A stretch of 64,000 nucleotides of DNA from NCBI GenBank assembly GCA_021292105.1, contig CM037870.1, forward strand, positions 46,580,576-46,644,575. The letters run 5' to 3'. A program made the position numbers and the translations under genes. The stretch is from Anadara kagoshimensis (taxonomy: Eukaryota; Mollusca; Bivalvia; Arcoida; Arcidae). Shown piece after piece: positions 1 to 10,045 of this stretch (position 1 is its first letter; the number at the start of each line of letters is the position of its first letter). Under the pieces are notes generated by a model. The model did not search any database and was not told the origin of the DNA. It saw only the letters and a list, made by a program, of their open reading frames with translations.

Positions 1-2497
1 ATCAAAACTGCCTTATGTTTCTGGTATTGATTGTTATACTTCACTGTGTTAATTCTAAATATTCAGAGAAACAATTACTTTGTTCTTTATCAGTGTTAGA
101 ATTTTATCCATTATTTATCATAAATCTATGTTCAATGTTCCGGTATGCTTCAGCAAACAACCACGCAAAAATATATGTAAATTATTCAGCTAAGCTGAAG
201 GTATATTTGTGTAACGATTCAGTTAACTTATTTATGACGAATGACATATGAGATAAAAACAAGTGAATTGAATTATCTAAAACAGAAGAAAGATATTTCA
301 AATTAAAACATGTACTTGCTTACAAACTTATTGTCTTAGTATACAAGACAAATCGTTGATAAAAGCTGCAAAACAAGACCAAAAAAACGCATATTGGGAC
401 CATTAATTATTAAAATTTCGACACTGGAGGGAATGTCCATTGGTGGTTATGGTACTTTTTGCGCCCTTAAACAATTCCAATTACTTTACAACCAGTGATC
501 CATAAAACGCACATTTGAAAGTTATCATTATTATTGTGAAAACTTAACAGAAATGTCATCAATAAATAGTTTTTGTAAGGTGTGTGTTGTTATTAATGGC
601 ATAATCATGCCACTTTATCAACACAATCCTTTTTGTATTGGGTAAACAAAACCAGAATTAAAAAGACTATAATTTACATTTTTATGGTCTGTAGCTGTAT
701 ATTATTACCTTATTACGAGGATATAAGTTTTTAAAACTATCATTATTGCTTGCCATAGTACTTGATAATAACGTGTTTATTTTGTCTTGATTTCCTATTT
801 TGTATGTTTGCTGTGATAGGCGTTCCTTGTTGTTTTGAACTGAAATCTATGTATAAACGCCACCTGTAAACTGAGCAAACGTGGGCTTATATGAAAAGAC
901 AATTAGTTTGTTTTATATAGAAGATCATCCATTAGTACGTGTAAACGATTATAAAAATATCAATACCCAGTAAAATACTTATTTGTAAAATGGTTGTATT
1001 TGCATAATATATTTGTTTTAAAAAAATTCTTTTTTTTTTTAAAAACTGACTCCATGCATTTCTACATATCAATGAGGTTACATTTTTAATTACTGTTGGA
1101 ACTATTCTATTTATGACAGTAAAATACTCTTTATTTCCATAGAAAATCAAAGAAATTTGAATATTTTGAATAAGGATTGATATTTTTTACTTACTTGTAC
1201 CTAGTCGTAATTGAAAATCTATATGCGCATACGCGATTGTCATCAATTATTTCTTTAGAAAGGAAAATGTTGGCGTTATGGTTAAACCAGGCACGATATT
1301 TTAACCTTTTATACCCTGAACTCTTGATTATTGTTTGACATGCTGATTTACATTGACTAAAAAAGGTATTACACAAATGGTAGTTGTGTGGTTACAATGT
1401 TGCTTTAAAAACCAATTATCAAAGCATATTTGTGACGACTACCCTTGGCAAAAAATATGTCAACAACATCTGTAATTGTATCAAAAATAATCCTACGTAA
1501 TTTATTGATAGTCTTAAAACGTAATAGCAATAACATCAACATGCCTATCGGCGAAAAATACACATTGAATAACAGTAAGAAACCCATAATTCGGTAAAAT
1601 ATTTGACATAATTATTTGTATTGTTTTAGACACTGAAATATCAACGCAACCATGAGCATGTTATGTGAAAACACCTTACAATAACGCAACACATACTAGG
1701 GTTCTTAATATAGTTTCCTACTTTTGACGTGCATTGGAGTCAGTTTCAGAGATGTGGATATTGTATCAATAGGTTGTATCAACCATCCCACTTTTTTGAC
1801 ATTTTGGTGTGCCATTTATATGCACTTTTATTGATCGTTTATTACCGTATGAAAAACAATATTTGAATGAAGTCCCAGTATAAAAGTTAAAAGCAATCAT
1901 ACCATTTGTTGATGAATGCTTGAATAATTGGGCGAAGAAAGATCAGGGTGATAGTGTTTATTTTTAGTGTGTGCATTAACTTGTATCAATTGAATAAAAT
2001 GATTCTGAAAATTTTGTCGGTGAAAAACAAAACGTTTGTTTAAACAAGTTTTTACTTAACTTGCGTGGTTAACGTTCTAATAAAGGGATTCAATCATACC
2101 AATCATACAAACAATTGCTTAGAAATAAACACATTAAAATAATAAATAAGCATTTTTTGACTTAAATGTTTTAAAATACAGTAGCAGAATTAAAACTTTA
2201 TGGTAACTATACACATTTAATATTGAAGAGAATTGTTTGTACCTTAAAAGAATTAAGACATTTTGTCAGTACATGTGTTACACAATTAAACATACACTAT
2301 ATTTATATAAACATATATGATAAAATAAGCCAATTCAAATACTAGCAAAAATTGTATTTGTAGCTGAAAAATGTGTACTTTGCAATAATCACTGACACAA
2401 ATAACAAGCAACACGAAGTTCATGACAAAACAATACGAGGTAATGACGGAAACAATATAATGCTGTAACAGCAACACAAGACAAACGTGGAAACTGA
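1..2497. other. A+T-rich DNA with no recognised gene
   Basis: I see no coding similarity, RNA gene or clear repeat here. The open frames are under 80 codons, A+T-rich and without recognisable domains, so I treat them as chance. Confidence 0.6.
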
Positions 2498-2676
2498 TTA
2501 AAAATAAAAAAACAAATTAATCCATGTCCGAATCACAATCCAGAAAATAAAAAACTTTGGAATTGACAAGGAAGGCTAGCAACGTGAACTTCCACAAGAG
2601 AAGTGAGACCAGGTGCTCCGGAAGAGTAAGCGCCTCTTGTTTAGCTAGCTACACTCGTCACGTGTGTAATCAAAAA
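2498..2676 (-). mobile_element. Naiad pseudo-LTR copy, inverted relative to the full element
   Basis: Reading the minus strand, this matches the block that follows the reverse transcriptase stop in the full element. It runs from ATTACACACGTGAC through TAGCTAGCTAAACA, the TTCCGGAGCACC core and the GGACATGGATTA end. It is truncated on its 5' side just upstream of the ACACGTGA box. It lies 840 bp from the full element in opposite orientation, so it may be an independent insertion or part of a complex inverted insertion. Confidence 0.75.
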
Positions 2677-3518
2677 CCTACCGCCTATCGGCTATATTTA
2701 CCGTAACAGGACTAACTGATAATATAATTTCCAATAGTGTGTAGTATCGGAGGACCCCAACTATCCCGAAGTGGTCTGTAAATATGCACATTCAAAATTG
2801 ATATTACAAAGCAATGAACAATTTACGCTGACATAAATATGTTTATGTATAAAAAATTCAAAAACACATACCATTTTATTTTTATGTTATCATCGTTGCA
2901 TAATATCCAACAAAATTTCAATACTCTTTCCAGAGTCATTTATTTAAGAACTAACAACTCATATACTAGATTTATGCATTCTTTCCTAAATTACACAAGG
3001 ATGTCCTCAAAGTAATATAATGATAATGCAGTTAAAAAGCAAAATCTTCAGCATATTTCAATTACTTGTATCTTTCATTAATGTTCTTTGGATTTTCAGT
3101 AGGAGATTAAACTCACTTTACTATTCCTTGAAATTACCGTACATGCAGACTTTTAGTACTTTGGTGTATATTAATGTTAAATTAAATTTTGTATGCACAT
3201 CGATTTCATTTATAACATCAAACAGAACCAATATTAAAGCAGAGAAGATTTGTGTTATAATAGTCTTAAGAAGATACAGGTTATCGGATTTAAAATGAAT
3301 GAAATCTTATCCTTTTTTAGGTTGTCTTTGAAATCTAAATATTGGTTCTTTGCAAATTTGTTTTCACTAATATTTTCTAAAATTTTTGTACACCTATATT
3401 TTTGATATTCCATTCCTTTTTGTATGAGATTTCTAAAAGTACTTTTAAACTTAAGTTCGTTATTAAAACTAGCAAAGAGTCTAAAATAAGAAATTCAAAG
3501 GCAATATTACTAGTATAT
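2677..3518. other. Spacer between inverted Naiad copies
   Basis: No recognised gene or repeat. A 92-codon open frame at 3,020-3,298 is A+T-rich and resembles nothing I know. Confidence 0.5.
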
Positions 3519-3670
3519 GGTGTAGCTATCTAAACAGGAGGTGGTTACCCTTCCGGAGCACCCGGCCTTACTTCCCTGGTGGATATTCACGTGCCTAACC
3601 TGACTTGTTAGTTCCAAAGTTTTCACTGTGTTTCTGGATTGTGATTCGGACATGGATTAGTATGTTATGT
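3519..3670 (+). repeat. 5' pseudo-LTR of the Naiad element
   Basis: It starts at GGTGTAGCTATC and lacks the upstream ACACGTGA box present in the 3' copy. It continues through CTTCCGGAGCACC and TTCACGTGCC to ATTCGGACATGGATTAG. An in-frame stop at 3,642-3,644 lies inside it, so the reading frame opens only at its end. It probably carries the element promoter, since it directly precedes the open frame; this is inferred from position. Confidence 0.8.
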
Positions 3671-3692
3671 TATTGAGTATAATTTGGTTTTA

Positions 3693-4385
3693 ATGAATCA
3701 CTATGCATCTATGCTCAGAGAGCCTGAGACGTCTCGCTCTATAAAAAGGTCTCCTGCTAGCACTACGGGTACTAGACTAGCAGTTAATATTGGTACCCCT
3801 AGGATTATCCTTCAGGATATTATCAAAACGTCATATGTTGCCAGTTCCGATCATCGTTACTTCTATAAAGATTCACAAGACACTTTCAAACAAATAAAAA
3901 AGTCTACAATTAAACTTTCAGATATTTTTAATTATGATGACAATTTAAATTACTGCACCGTTACAACTTGTAAATCAAAAAACTGCAAAACCTGTAAAAT
4001 TTTAATAACCGATACGCATTTTGCCAGTAACCTTACATCTAAAAATTACACTTTACGAAGTCACGATGATCTGAATTGTAAATCTTCCAATGTTGTATAT
4101 GGAATAGAGTGCAATTTATGTGGACTCATATATGTGGGTGAAACCAAAGTTAGAATAAATATACGTATGAATGGACATCGGTTTGATATCAATAACAATG
4201 GTAATCAGTTTATTTATCAACATTTTAACCAGCCGGACCATTCTGTGTTATCTATGAAAGTCAGGCTTTTGGAAAAATTATACCACCAAACAAATAGTCC
4301 TACATTTAAGCACTCCATACCGATTACAACGGGAAAATTACTGGATAAGAGAACTAGGCACTGCTTCGCCATATGGATGCAATGA
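3693..4385 (+). CDS. GIY-YIG endonuclease half of the Naiad polyprotein (frameshifted)
   Basis: The first ATG of the open frame is at 3,693; an in-frame TTG at 3,684 is a less likely start. The protein has a basic N-terminus, then a Cys-rich stretch (CTVTTCKSKNCKTC), then a GIY-YIG endonuclease core: NVVYGIEC, CNLC, LIYVGET, and MNGHRFDI with the conserved Arg/His region, ending in HFNQPDH. The CxxC and the two later His residues match the CCHH zinc-binding set typical of Penelope endonucleases. The domain should nick target DNA to prime reverse transcription. About residue 205 the homology passes to the +1 frame (near 4,300-4,312). The last 25 or so codons to the TGA at 4,383 are therefore out-of-frame sequence. 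The next frame contains the expected end of the domain and runs into the RT. All Cys codons here are TGC or TGT; no in-frame TGA suggests selenocysteine. Confidence 0.85.
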   Translation: MNHYASMLREPETSRSIKRSPASTTGTRLAVNIGTPRIILQDIIKTSYVASSDHRYFYKDSQDTFKQIKKSTIKLSDIFNYDDNLNYCTVTTCKSKNCKTCKILITDTHFASNLTSKNYTLRSHDDLNCKSSNVVYGIECNLCGLIYVGETKVRINIRMNGHRFDINNNGNQFIYQHFNQPDHSVLSMKVRLLEKLYHQTNSPTFKHSIPITTGKLLDKRTRHCFAIWMQ

Positions 4386-6663
4386 CAAAATTGTAAGCGT
4401 AGGAAATCTTTCAAGCCCGGGTTGTAACAATGTAAATGTTTTACACTTGTTCAACAAAACACCACGTGACAATAGAAGTCATGGACATCGCCGTTATAAC
4501 AGACCCAATATCCATGATGTTAGTTTTCTTAATCTTTTACCATTCCTACAGAAACCTCTCGGATTACACCATATCCGAACTAAACTCTACTCTATACCAC
4601 TATCCCGTCTTAGACAGTTACAAGAAGAATGCATATCTAAAACTACTATAGATTCAAATACACCAGAATATAAGCTTACTGCTATCATCATGGATATTGC
4701 TTTTAATAGATTATTTAAACCTGCTCGGGAAAACGATATTGATAACGATGGTCAACACCAATATCTTAAGTTACACTATGCTAACAAAGGCATAAATGCT
4801 ATAAACATTTCCAATATTCTTCAAAATAAACAAGTCCAATCTAAAATTCCTGCTTATTTCAAAATTAATTCTCCACCTCTAGTTTCCTACTCCTGCTATA
4901 AACCTATTGCATCCAAAATATTTAATTATAAACAAACATTGCAGTGTTTAAACTTTCATAATTTTACTCCACCTACTTGCTCTTGCTCCTCTTCTCCCTA
5001 TATTTATGGACCGGCTGGACATGTAATAACTGGTGATCTCAATATAATTGAGAACACCAAATTAAGATTTTTACTTTCAAAAGGTCCTAAATATAGAGAA
5101 GCTCAACCTTTTACTTGGGGACAGAATTTCCGACTTGTCATGGATTCCGTTGAAGAGTACGCCAGACGTTGTGCTAAATTAGAAGATGTTGAGCTTGATA
5201 CCTTATCCGACTGGATAAAGGTTGTGAGATCTTACGTTAAAACTAAGATTGCCAAACTTAAAGGGTCTATGAGTACTAAATCGTCTTCAGTACTCAAGGA
5301 TCCAGAAAACAAATATGTTGTTGTCCCAGCTGATAAGGCTTCCAACAACATTATTCTCGTTTGTAAGAGATTCTACCTTGAATGTCTTATTAAGGAGCTT
5401 GGTTTAGATAGTATATCAAATAACCCTGCATATTCTAGAACTAGTTTTACCAAAGATGAAGTTCTTTCCAACCATAGGGGAGTTCTCGAGTCTTTCGGTA
5501 TCAATCTTAAAGAGGAAGATCTTGATCTTCCTTACTTGTATTGGATTCCTAAACTCCATAAAAATCCATACAAGGAAAGATATATAGCAGGCTCATCTAA
5601 ATGTACTACTAAATCATTATCGGTAACTCTAACACAAATTTTGACAATCGTCAAAGATGGTCTTCAGTCTTATTCAGAAAAAGTATATTCTACATCTGGA
5701 ATCAACCAAATGTGGATTCTCAAAAATTCTAAAGAATTACTTGAACATCTTGCTTCTAATACTTTATCTCATGTAAAAAGTATAAAAACATTTGATTTTT
5801 CTACACTATACACCACAATCCCTCATTCTAAATTGAAAAAACGTCTTAAAGAAATTATTCACTTGTCTTTCTTCTACAAAAACGGTAAGCCAAGATACAA
5901 ATATCTGGTGCTGAACAGGGATTCTGGTTATTTTGTCAAGCATCATACGGATTCCAAACAAAAATATATTGAAGATACCATCAACAAAATGTTGGAGTTT
6001 TTGATAGATAACATATTTGTTGTGTTTGGTAATATAGTTTTTCAGCAAACAATCGGTATACCAATGGGTACAAACTGTGCACCATTGCTTGCTGATTTGT
6101 TTCTTTATTCTTACGAAGCAGAATTTATGCAGAACCTTGTTAAATCTGGAGAGAAAACTGTCGCCAAATCATTCAACTCAACATACAGATACATAGATGA
6201 CGTTCTGTCTCTTAACAATCCTAAATTTGGAGACTATGTAAATGTCATCTATCCTAGTGAGCTTGAAATAAAAGACACGACTGATTCCTCAAGTTCTGCT
6301 TCATATTTAGACTTATACCTGAATTATGACGCACAAGAAAGGCTACATTTGAAACTTTATGACAAACGTGATGACTTCAATTTTTCTATTGTCAACATTC
6401 CTTTTTTATGCAGCAATATACCTGCTTCTCCTGCTTATGGTGTATTTGTTTCCCAATTAATACGCTATGATAGAGCTTGTTCCCACTACGGGGACTTTGT
6501 ACAACGAAGTAGGCTGCTTGCAAATAAATTGTTGACTCAGGGATATTGCAAGCCTAGGCTTATCAAGGCCCTCAAAAAGTTTTATGGCCGTCATCACAGT
6601 ATTGTTGATAAGTTTGATGTCTCTGTGTCCAGGATTGCCTTGGATATATTTGACGTCTCATAG
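4309..6663 (+). CDS. CxC linker and telomerase-like reverse transcriptase of the Naiad element
   Basis: This frame is entered from the endonuclease frame through the +1 shift and has no start codon of its own; the nearest alternative is a TTG at 4,447. In order it holds the end of the GIY-YIG domain (ELGTASPYGCND), a linker with the CSC motif at 4,978-4,986, and RT motif 1 (VVPADKASNN, near 5,330). Motif 2 follows (YWIPKLHKNPYKERYIAG, near 5,540), then motif A (FDFSTLYTTIP, near 5,791). An insertion of about 70 residues precedes motif B (TIGIPMGTNCAPLLADL, near 6,050); its position between motifs A and B matches the insertion-in-fingers domain of telomerases. Motif C is YIDD (near 6,190), then SYLDLYLN, and a C-terminal thumb-like region ends at TAG (6,661). 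All three catalytic Asp residues are present. The enzyme would copy the element RNA at a nicked target. Confidence 0.9.
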   Translation, partial: STPYRLQRENYWIRELGTASPYGCNDKIVSVGNLSSPGCNNVNVLHLFNKTPRDNRSHGHRRYNRPNIHDVSFLNLLPFLQKPLGLHHIRTKLYSIPLSRLRQLQEECISKTTIDSNTPEYKLTAIIMDIAFNRLFKPARENDIDNDGQHQYLKLHYANKGINAINISNILQNKQVQSKIPAYFKINSPPLVSYSCYKPIASKIFNYKQTLQCLNFHNFTPPTCSCSSSPYIYGPAGHVITGDLNIIENTKLRFLLSKGPKYREAQPFTWGQNFRLVMDSVEEYARRCAKLEDVELDTLSDWIKVVRSYVKTKIAKLKGSMSTKSSSVLKDPENKYVVVPADKASNNIILVCKRFYLECLIKELGLDSISNNPAYSRTSFTKDEVLSNHRGVLESFGINLKEEDLDLPYLYWIPKLHKNPYKERYIAGSSKCTTKSLSVTLTQILTIVKDGLQSYSEKVYSTSGINQMWILKNSKELLEHLASNTLSHVKSIKTFDFSTLYTTIPHSKLKKRLKEIIHLSFFYKNGKPRYKYLVLNRDSGYFVKHHTDSKQKYIEDTINKMLEFLIDNIFVVFGNIVFQQTIGIPMGTNCAPLLADLFLYSYEAEFMQNLVKSGEKTVAKSFNSTYRYIDDVLSLNNPKFGDYVNVIYPSELEIKDTTDSSSSASYLDLYLNYDAQERLHLKLYDKRDDFNFSIVNIPFLCSNIPASPAYGVFVSQLIRYDRACSHYGDFVQRSRLLANKLLTQGYCKPRLIKALKKFYGRHHSIVDKFDVSVSRIALDIFDVS

Positions 6664-6862
6664 TTCCATGTTCCTTTCACACAATTTTGATTACACACGT
6701 GACGGGTGTAGCTAGCTAAACAGGAGGTGCTTACCCTTCCGGAGCACCCGGCCTCACTTCCCTGGTGGAAGTTCACGTGTCTAACCTAACTTGTCAGTTC
6801 CAAAGTTTTTACTTTGCTTCTGGATTGTGATTCGGAAATGGATAAGTATGTTTGTTTTTGAT
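6664..6862 (+). repeat. 3' pseudo-LTR of the Naiad element
   Basis: It begins right after the RT stop. It contains ATTACACACGTGACGGGTGT, TAGCTAGCTAAACAGG, GGTGCT...AGCACC (a 6-bp stem around CTTCCGG), TTCCCTGGTGGAA, TTCACGTGTCTAACC, and the 3' end ATGTTTGTTTTTGAT. This end is shared by many other copies in the window, so it marks the element 3' terminus. The outer ACACGTGA and TCACGTGT boxes are mutually complementary. Confidence 0.85.
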
Positions 6863-8867
6863 TGTATAGGTTCCAACATATATATTTATGAAACAATACG
6901 TAATGACACTAAAATAAAATTGTAACTGTCTTATGAATAAATAACATATATACGCACGTTGTTGTTCGTTCATTGTTTGGTAAAGTAAATCTTTTTGAAT
7001 TAGAAGAAAGAAAGTTGCAACGAGAAATGTACCTGACAAAAGCTAACGTAACCAAAACTACAAACGCAATATAAATGAATGATAAAAAAATTGAACCTAG
7101 ACAAAATAACACAATTCATAGTTTTTGATTATTGTAAGGGACTGATAATTGTAAACTAGGGACGGAAACTACCAAGGCTATAGACACATTGTTTTTTTCT
7201 ATTAGATGATTGTTTTACTATCAGTTACCTTAAACATTTTAAACAATCTGTTTTTATTTCGTTCCTTTGTTGTTGATATTCTTAGTTGCCAAGTATGTTA
7301 TCAGATACCAATTTTTTGTGTATTACTTGTACGTGTCAGTATTATTTTTTCCGTTAAGTTTTAATGTTGCATTTGTTGCATCTGGTTATTTTCATTGCAA
7401 TTCTGGGAATAATTGTAATGTCATTTTTTCTAATTAAAAATGAAATGATCAGTTATGTTAAATGAAGGAAACAGCTCGGTTGTATATACATACTGGCTTA
7501 TATAAAAGCATTAAACAAAACCCTTGCTGACATAAATGATGAGCATAGTTCTTTATAATGGTATCTTATAAATCATTATGATGCGTCAACGTAGAGTATT
7601 GTGTTTGATATTCATTACATTTACCACATGGCCATAGTTTCTTATCCTTTAGTTGATAAAGTAAAACAAGCAATAATATGAAGATTTATGTGCATTGTTT
7701 TTGTTTTCATAGTAGAACCAATTATTGGAAATTCTACTCTGAAAGCCCGTGAGATTGTGGAGGGTAGAATAGATTAAAATTAGCAGTATTCGGTATCTAA
7801 GTCCGTCGTCATACCATCAATAAGCGGATTGACCATTGTAATTGAAATGAATGTAATTTCATTTGAAACGTTACTACCTTACGTTTGAAAGAAAAAAGTA
7901 GCATTTATTCCCCGGAATATAATCTCTTTGATAGTAGATGGCTAACCCTTTTATATATTTTACGGTTTCTGGACTTTTATCACTTACTGGTTTTTATATG
8001 GAATATGCAAATTTACTGTTAAATTAAGACCCATATTCAAAACAATTTGTCTTAAAAATCGATTGGCCAAATGTAGAAAGTTTTGACGAGGAAAATCGAC
8101 GAATAAGCGAGGATTACTCTTAATTCATTGCGTCCGGATCCGACAATAGTAATAGTAATAATAATAAGTTATGTTAATTAGTTTACCAATTTTTTTAAAT
8201 CGTTTGGTTTAATGAAACCAAGTTACATGCTGTTGGGTAAAGCCAATTTTCCTAAAACGAAAGCCAATATTTCTCAATTGTTGCCTAACTGTGTTCCTTT
8301 GAGCCAATTAAGGTTTGTACATGATTATTTATATGTTATTAAAGTTTTAATTGTAATCAAGTAATAAATATAACCAACTGATCGTTAAAGGTCTCTTGTT
8401 TTTTATATTGCGAAGATTCAATTTAATAACCGAATTTAAATACTAGTCAAAACATTCAATTTTAATTGTTTTGAGTGTGTGTAAGCATTTAATTTGTTTA
8501 TTTTCCAGTTGTCTCATCAAGTCTATCAATTCAACAATAGAAGTCAATTTAATTGGTAAAATGTCTGGAGACGCAATCAAAATGGAAATCGGTTGGTATG
8601 TCAATTATCATATGCATACCTTTTTGTCTGATGTCTGTACATCATTATATTGCAATTATTGCTTTGTACAGATACGTTAAATAAAGTTTGCATGATGTGG
8701 ATAACGCTATGTCAAACAAAATAACAACTGATTGAATTATATGAGTAGCCAACTTACCTTATTCATACAATTTACAATTTATGACCATCTCCAATCAAAG
8801 CAGATATGGCTAACTTTTTATAATCATCAAAGGCTCTGATCTATCAAATAAAACAAAATATCAAAAC
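6863..8867. other. No recognised gene; short AAT-rich microsatellite
   Basis: A TAG/TAA-type microsatellite lies near 8,143-8,167. Nothing else is recognised; open frames are short and featureless. Confidence 0.5.
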
Positions 8868-9024
8868 CAAAATCCAAAAGGGCAGTAAAAGTTTAAATCT
8901 GGTCAAGGTTAGACACCTGAACCTCAAACAGTGAAAGTGAGAACGGGTGTTGCGGAGGAATAATCATCTCCTGTTAAGCTAGCTACATCCGCCTCGTGTG
9001 TAATCAATATTGGGAATGAAATTA
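8868..9024 (-). mobile_element. Degenerate Naiad 3' fragment
   Basis: Read on the minus strand it shows ATTCCCAATATTGATTACACACG, TAGCTAGCTTAACAGG, a mutated core (CCTCCGCAACACCCG) and GGTTCAGGTGTCTAACC. It is much more diverged than the 3' pseudo-LTR at 6.7 kb. Confidence 0.65.
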
Positions 9025-9344
9025 ATATAGAAATGGAGAACCTCAAATATATCAAGGGTTATTATTCAGATACAACCTTCTAAATTATCTATACATGTAC
9101 TTCCCTAAACTCATTCAAATTGTGGTGTAAATTGATAGTTACTTTGCACTTTTACTTTTTATAGTGAATGTTGAATGCAAAGCATTAATTATCAAAAGCA
9201 AACATTCCCTTCAGTTATGACAATATCTTTTCAGGATTTACCGACAAGATAATTCCTACATGTAACAGGGGTAAATGTTCGATAGTATCTCACCACTGTT
9301 TGGTTTGAACTATGAACAATTTCGTGTATGCATGTGAAGTGTGT

Positions 9345-9535
9345 GTTGTATGGTCTGCCTTGTACTAGCGCGCACTCAGGGCGACTCTAAGATGCTAGAT
9401 CACCGAGTCAGTACACCACAGAAAAGTGTACCACTCCCCAGTCCATTATACTGATACCAGGTTAACCAGTAAAGGCCAATTCACGTTGACGTTTTATTCA
9501 TTAGGCCACCGCGACCTCATCTCTCACCACCGGAA
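9345..9535. repeat. Possible SINE-like unit, relatively G+C-rich
   Basis: A block richer in G+C than its surroundings, including TAGATCACCGAGTCAGTAC and AGGTTAACCAGT. The base change and structured look resemble a SINE body, but I find no certain pol III A and B boxes. The call is weak. Confidence 0.25.
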
Positions 9536-9639
9536 GACTGTTTCATGCAAGAGTTTTAGTTATCATTTGATTCTATATGTTTAAAATCACTGAATTTATC
9601 TTACATACACCTATTGAAAAGAATAAAATTTACAATTTA

Positions 9640-10045
9640 GTGAACTAGCATGACCTGTCCACCTCTCGCCAATTCTGAGTTTAGTTTGTGTTGATTATTG
9701 TGACGTCAAAATAGGCGGAGCTAAATGCGTTCAAAAGATAAAATGACACCAAAGAAGGCGGGGCTAAATGCTTTGAACGTACTAATGCCGCTGTTCCGAT
9801 TACTAACAGAAGTGAAAACCAGCATTTTGTAATATTAAATGATTGGTATTTTGGCAATTCTAAGCAGAAAAGCCAACGATTTATTTTGTAATAAAAATTC
9901 AAAAACTTATATTAGGAACAACTTTCATATTTTATGATTTACGGTTTACAAAGGCTTCGCAACTTAATGAGAAATGCCACTTTAAACATTTTGTTTATGC
10001 CCTTTAAAACACAACAAATTGAAAGTCATTCCTAAAACACATATA
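9640..10045 (+). repeat. Dispersed repeat, copy 1 (partner at 32.86 kb)
   Basis: It shares GACCTGTCCACCTCTCG, the GGCGG...AAATGCGTTCAA sub-repeats, AAATGATTGG and TGAAAGTCATT with 32,862-33,265, in the same orientation and order. The right part is flanked by inverted ACTTTCA/TGAAAGT stretches, so it may be a fold-back element. No coding capacity. Confidence 0.6.

Larger units (their letters stand above)
3519..6862 (+). mobile_element. Nearly full-length Naiad-type Penelope-like element (N-terminal GIY-YIG, C-terminal RT)
   Basis: The order is 5' pseudo-LTR (3,519-3,670), GIY-YIG endonuclease, CxC linker, telomerase-related reverse transcriptase, 3' pseudo-LTR (6,664-6,862). Classical endonuclease-bearing Penelope elements place GIY-YIG after the RT. 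The permuted order with a CxC linker defines the Naiad/Chlamys group. By eye the two pseudo-LTRs differ at about a dozen of 145 positions. One +1 frameshift near 4,300-4,312 separates endonuclease from RT; otherwise the roughly 989-codon frame is open, with RT motifs intact. I found no clear target-site duplication. The element is probably unable to move by itself but is young enough to be nearly whole. Confidence 0.88.

Noticed and set aside
3020-3298. 92-codon open frame between Naiad copies
   Set aside because: A+T-rich, no domain, no splice or family support.
3684-3692. TTG as start of the endonuclease frame
   Set aside because: The first ATG is three codons later; nothing favours a non-ATG start in an animal retroelement.
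4383-4385. TGA as a possible selenocysteine codon between endonuclease and RT
   Set aside because: Homology has already left this frame before the TGA and continues in the +1 frame, so the TGA is simply out of frame.
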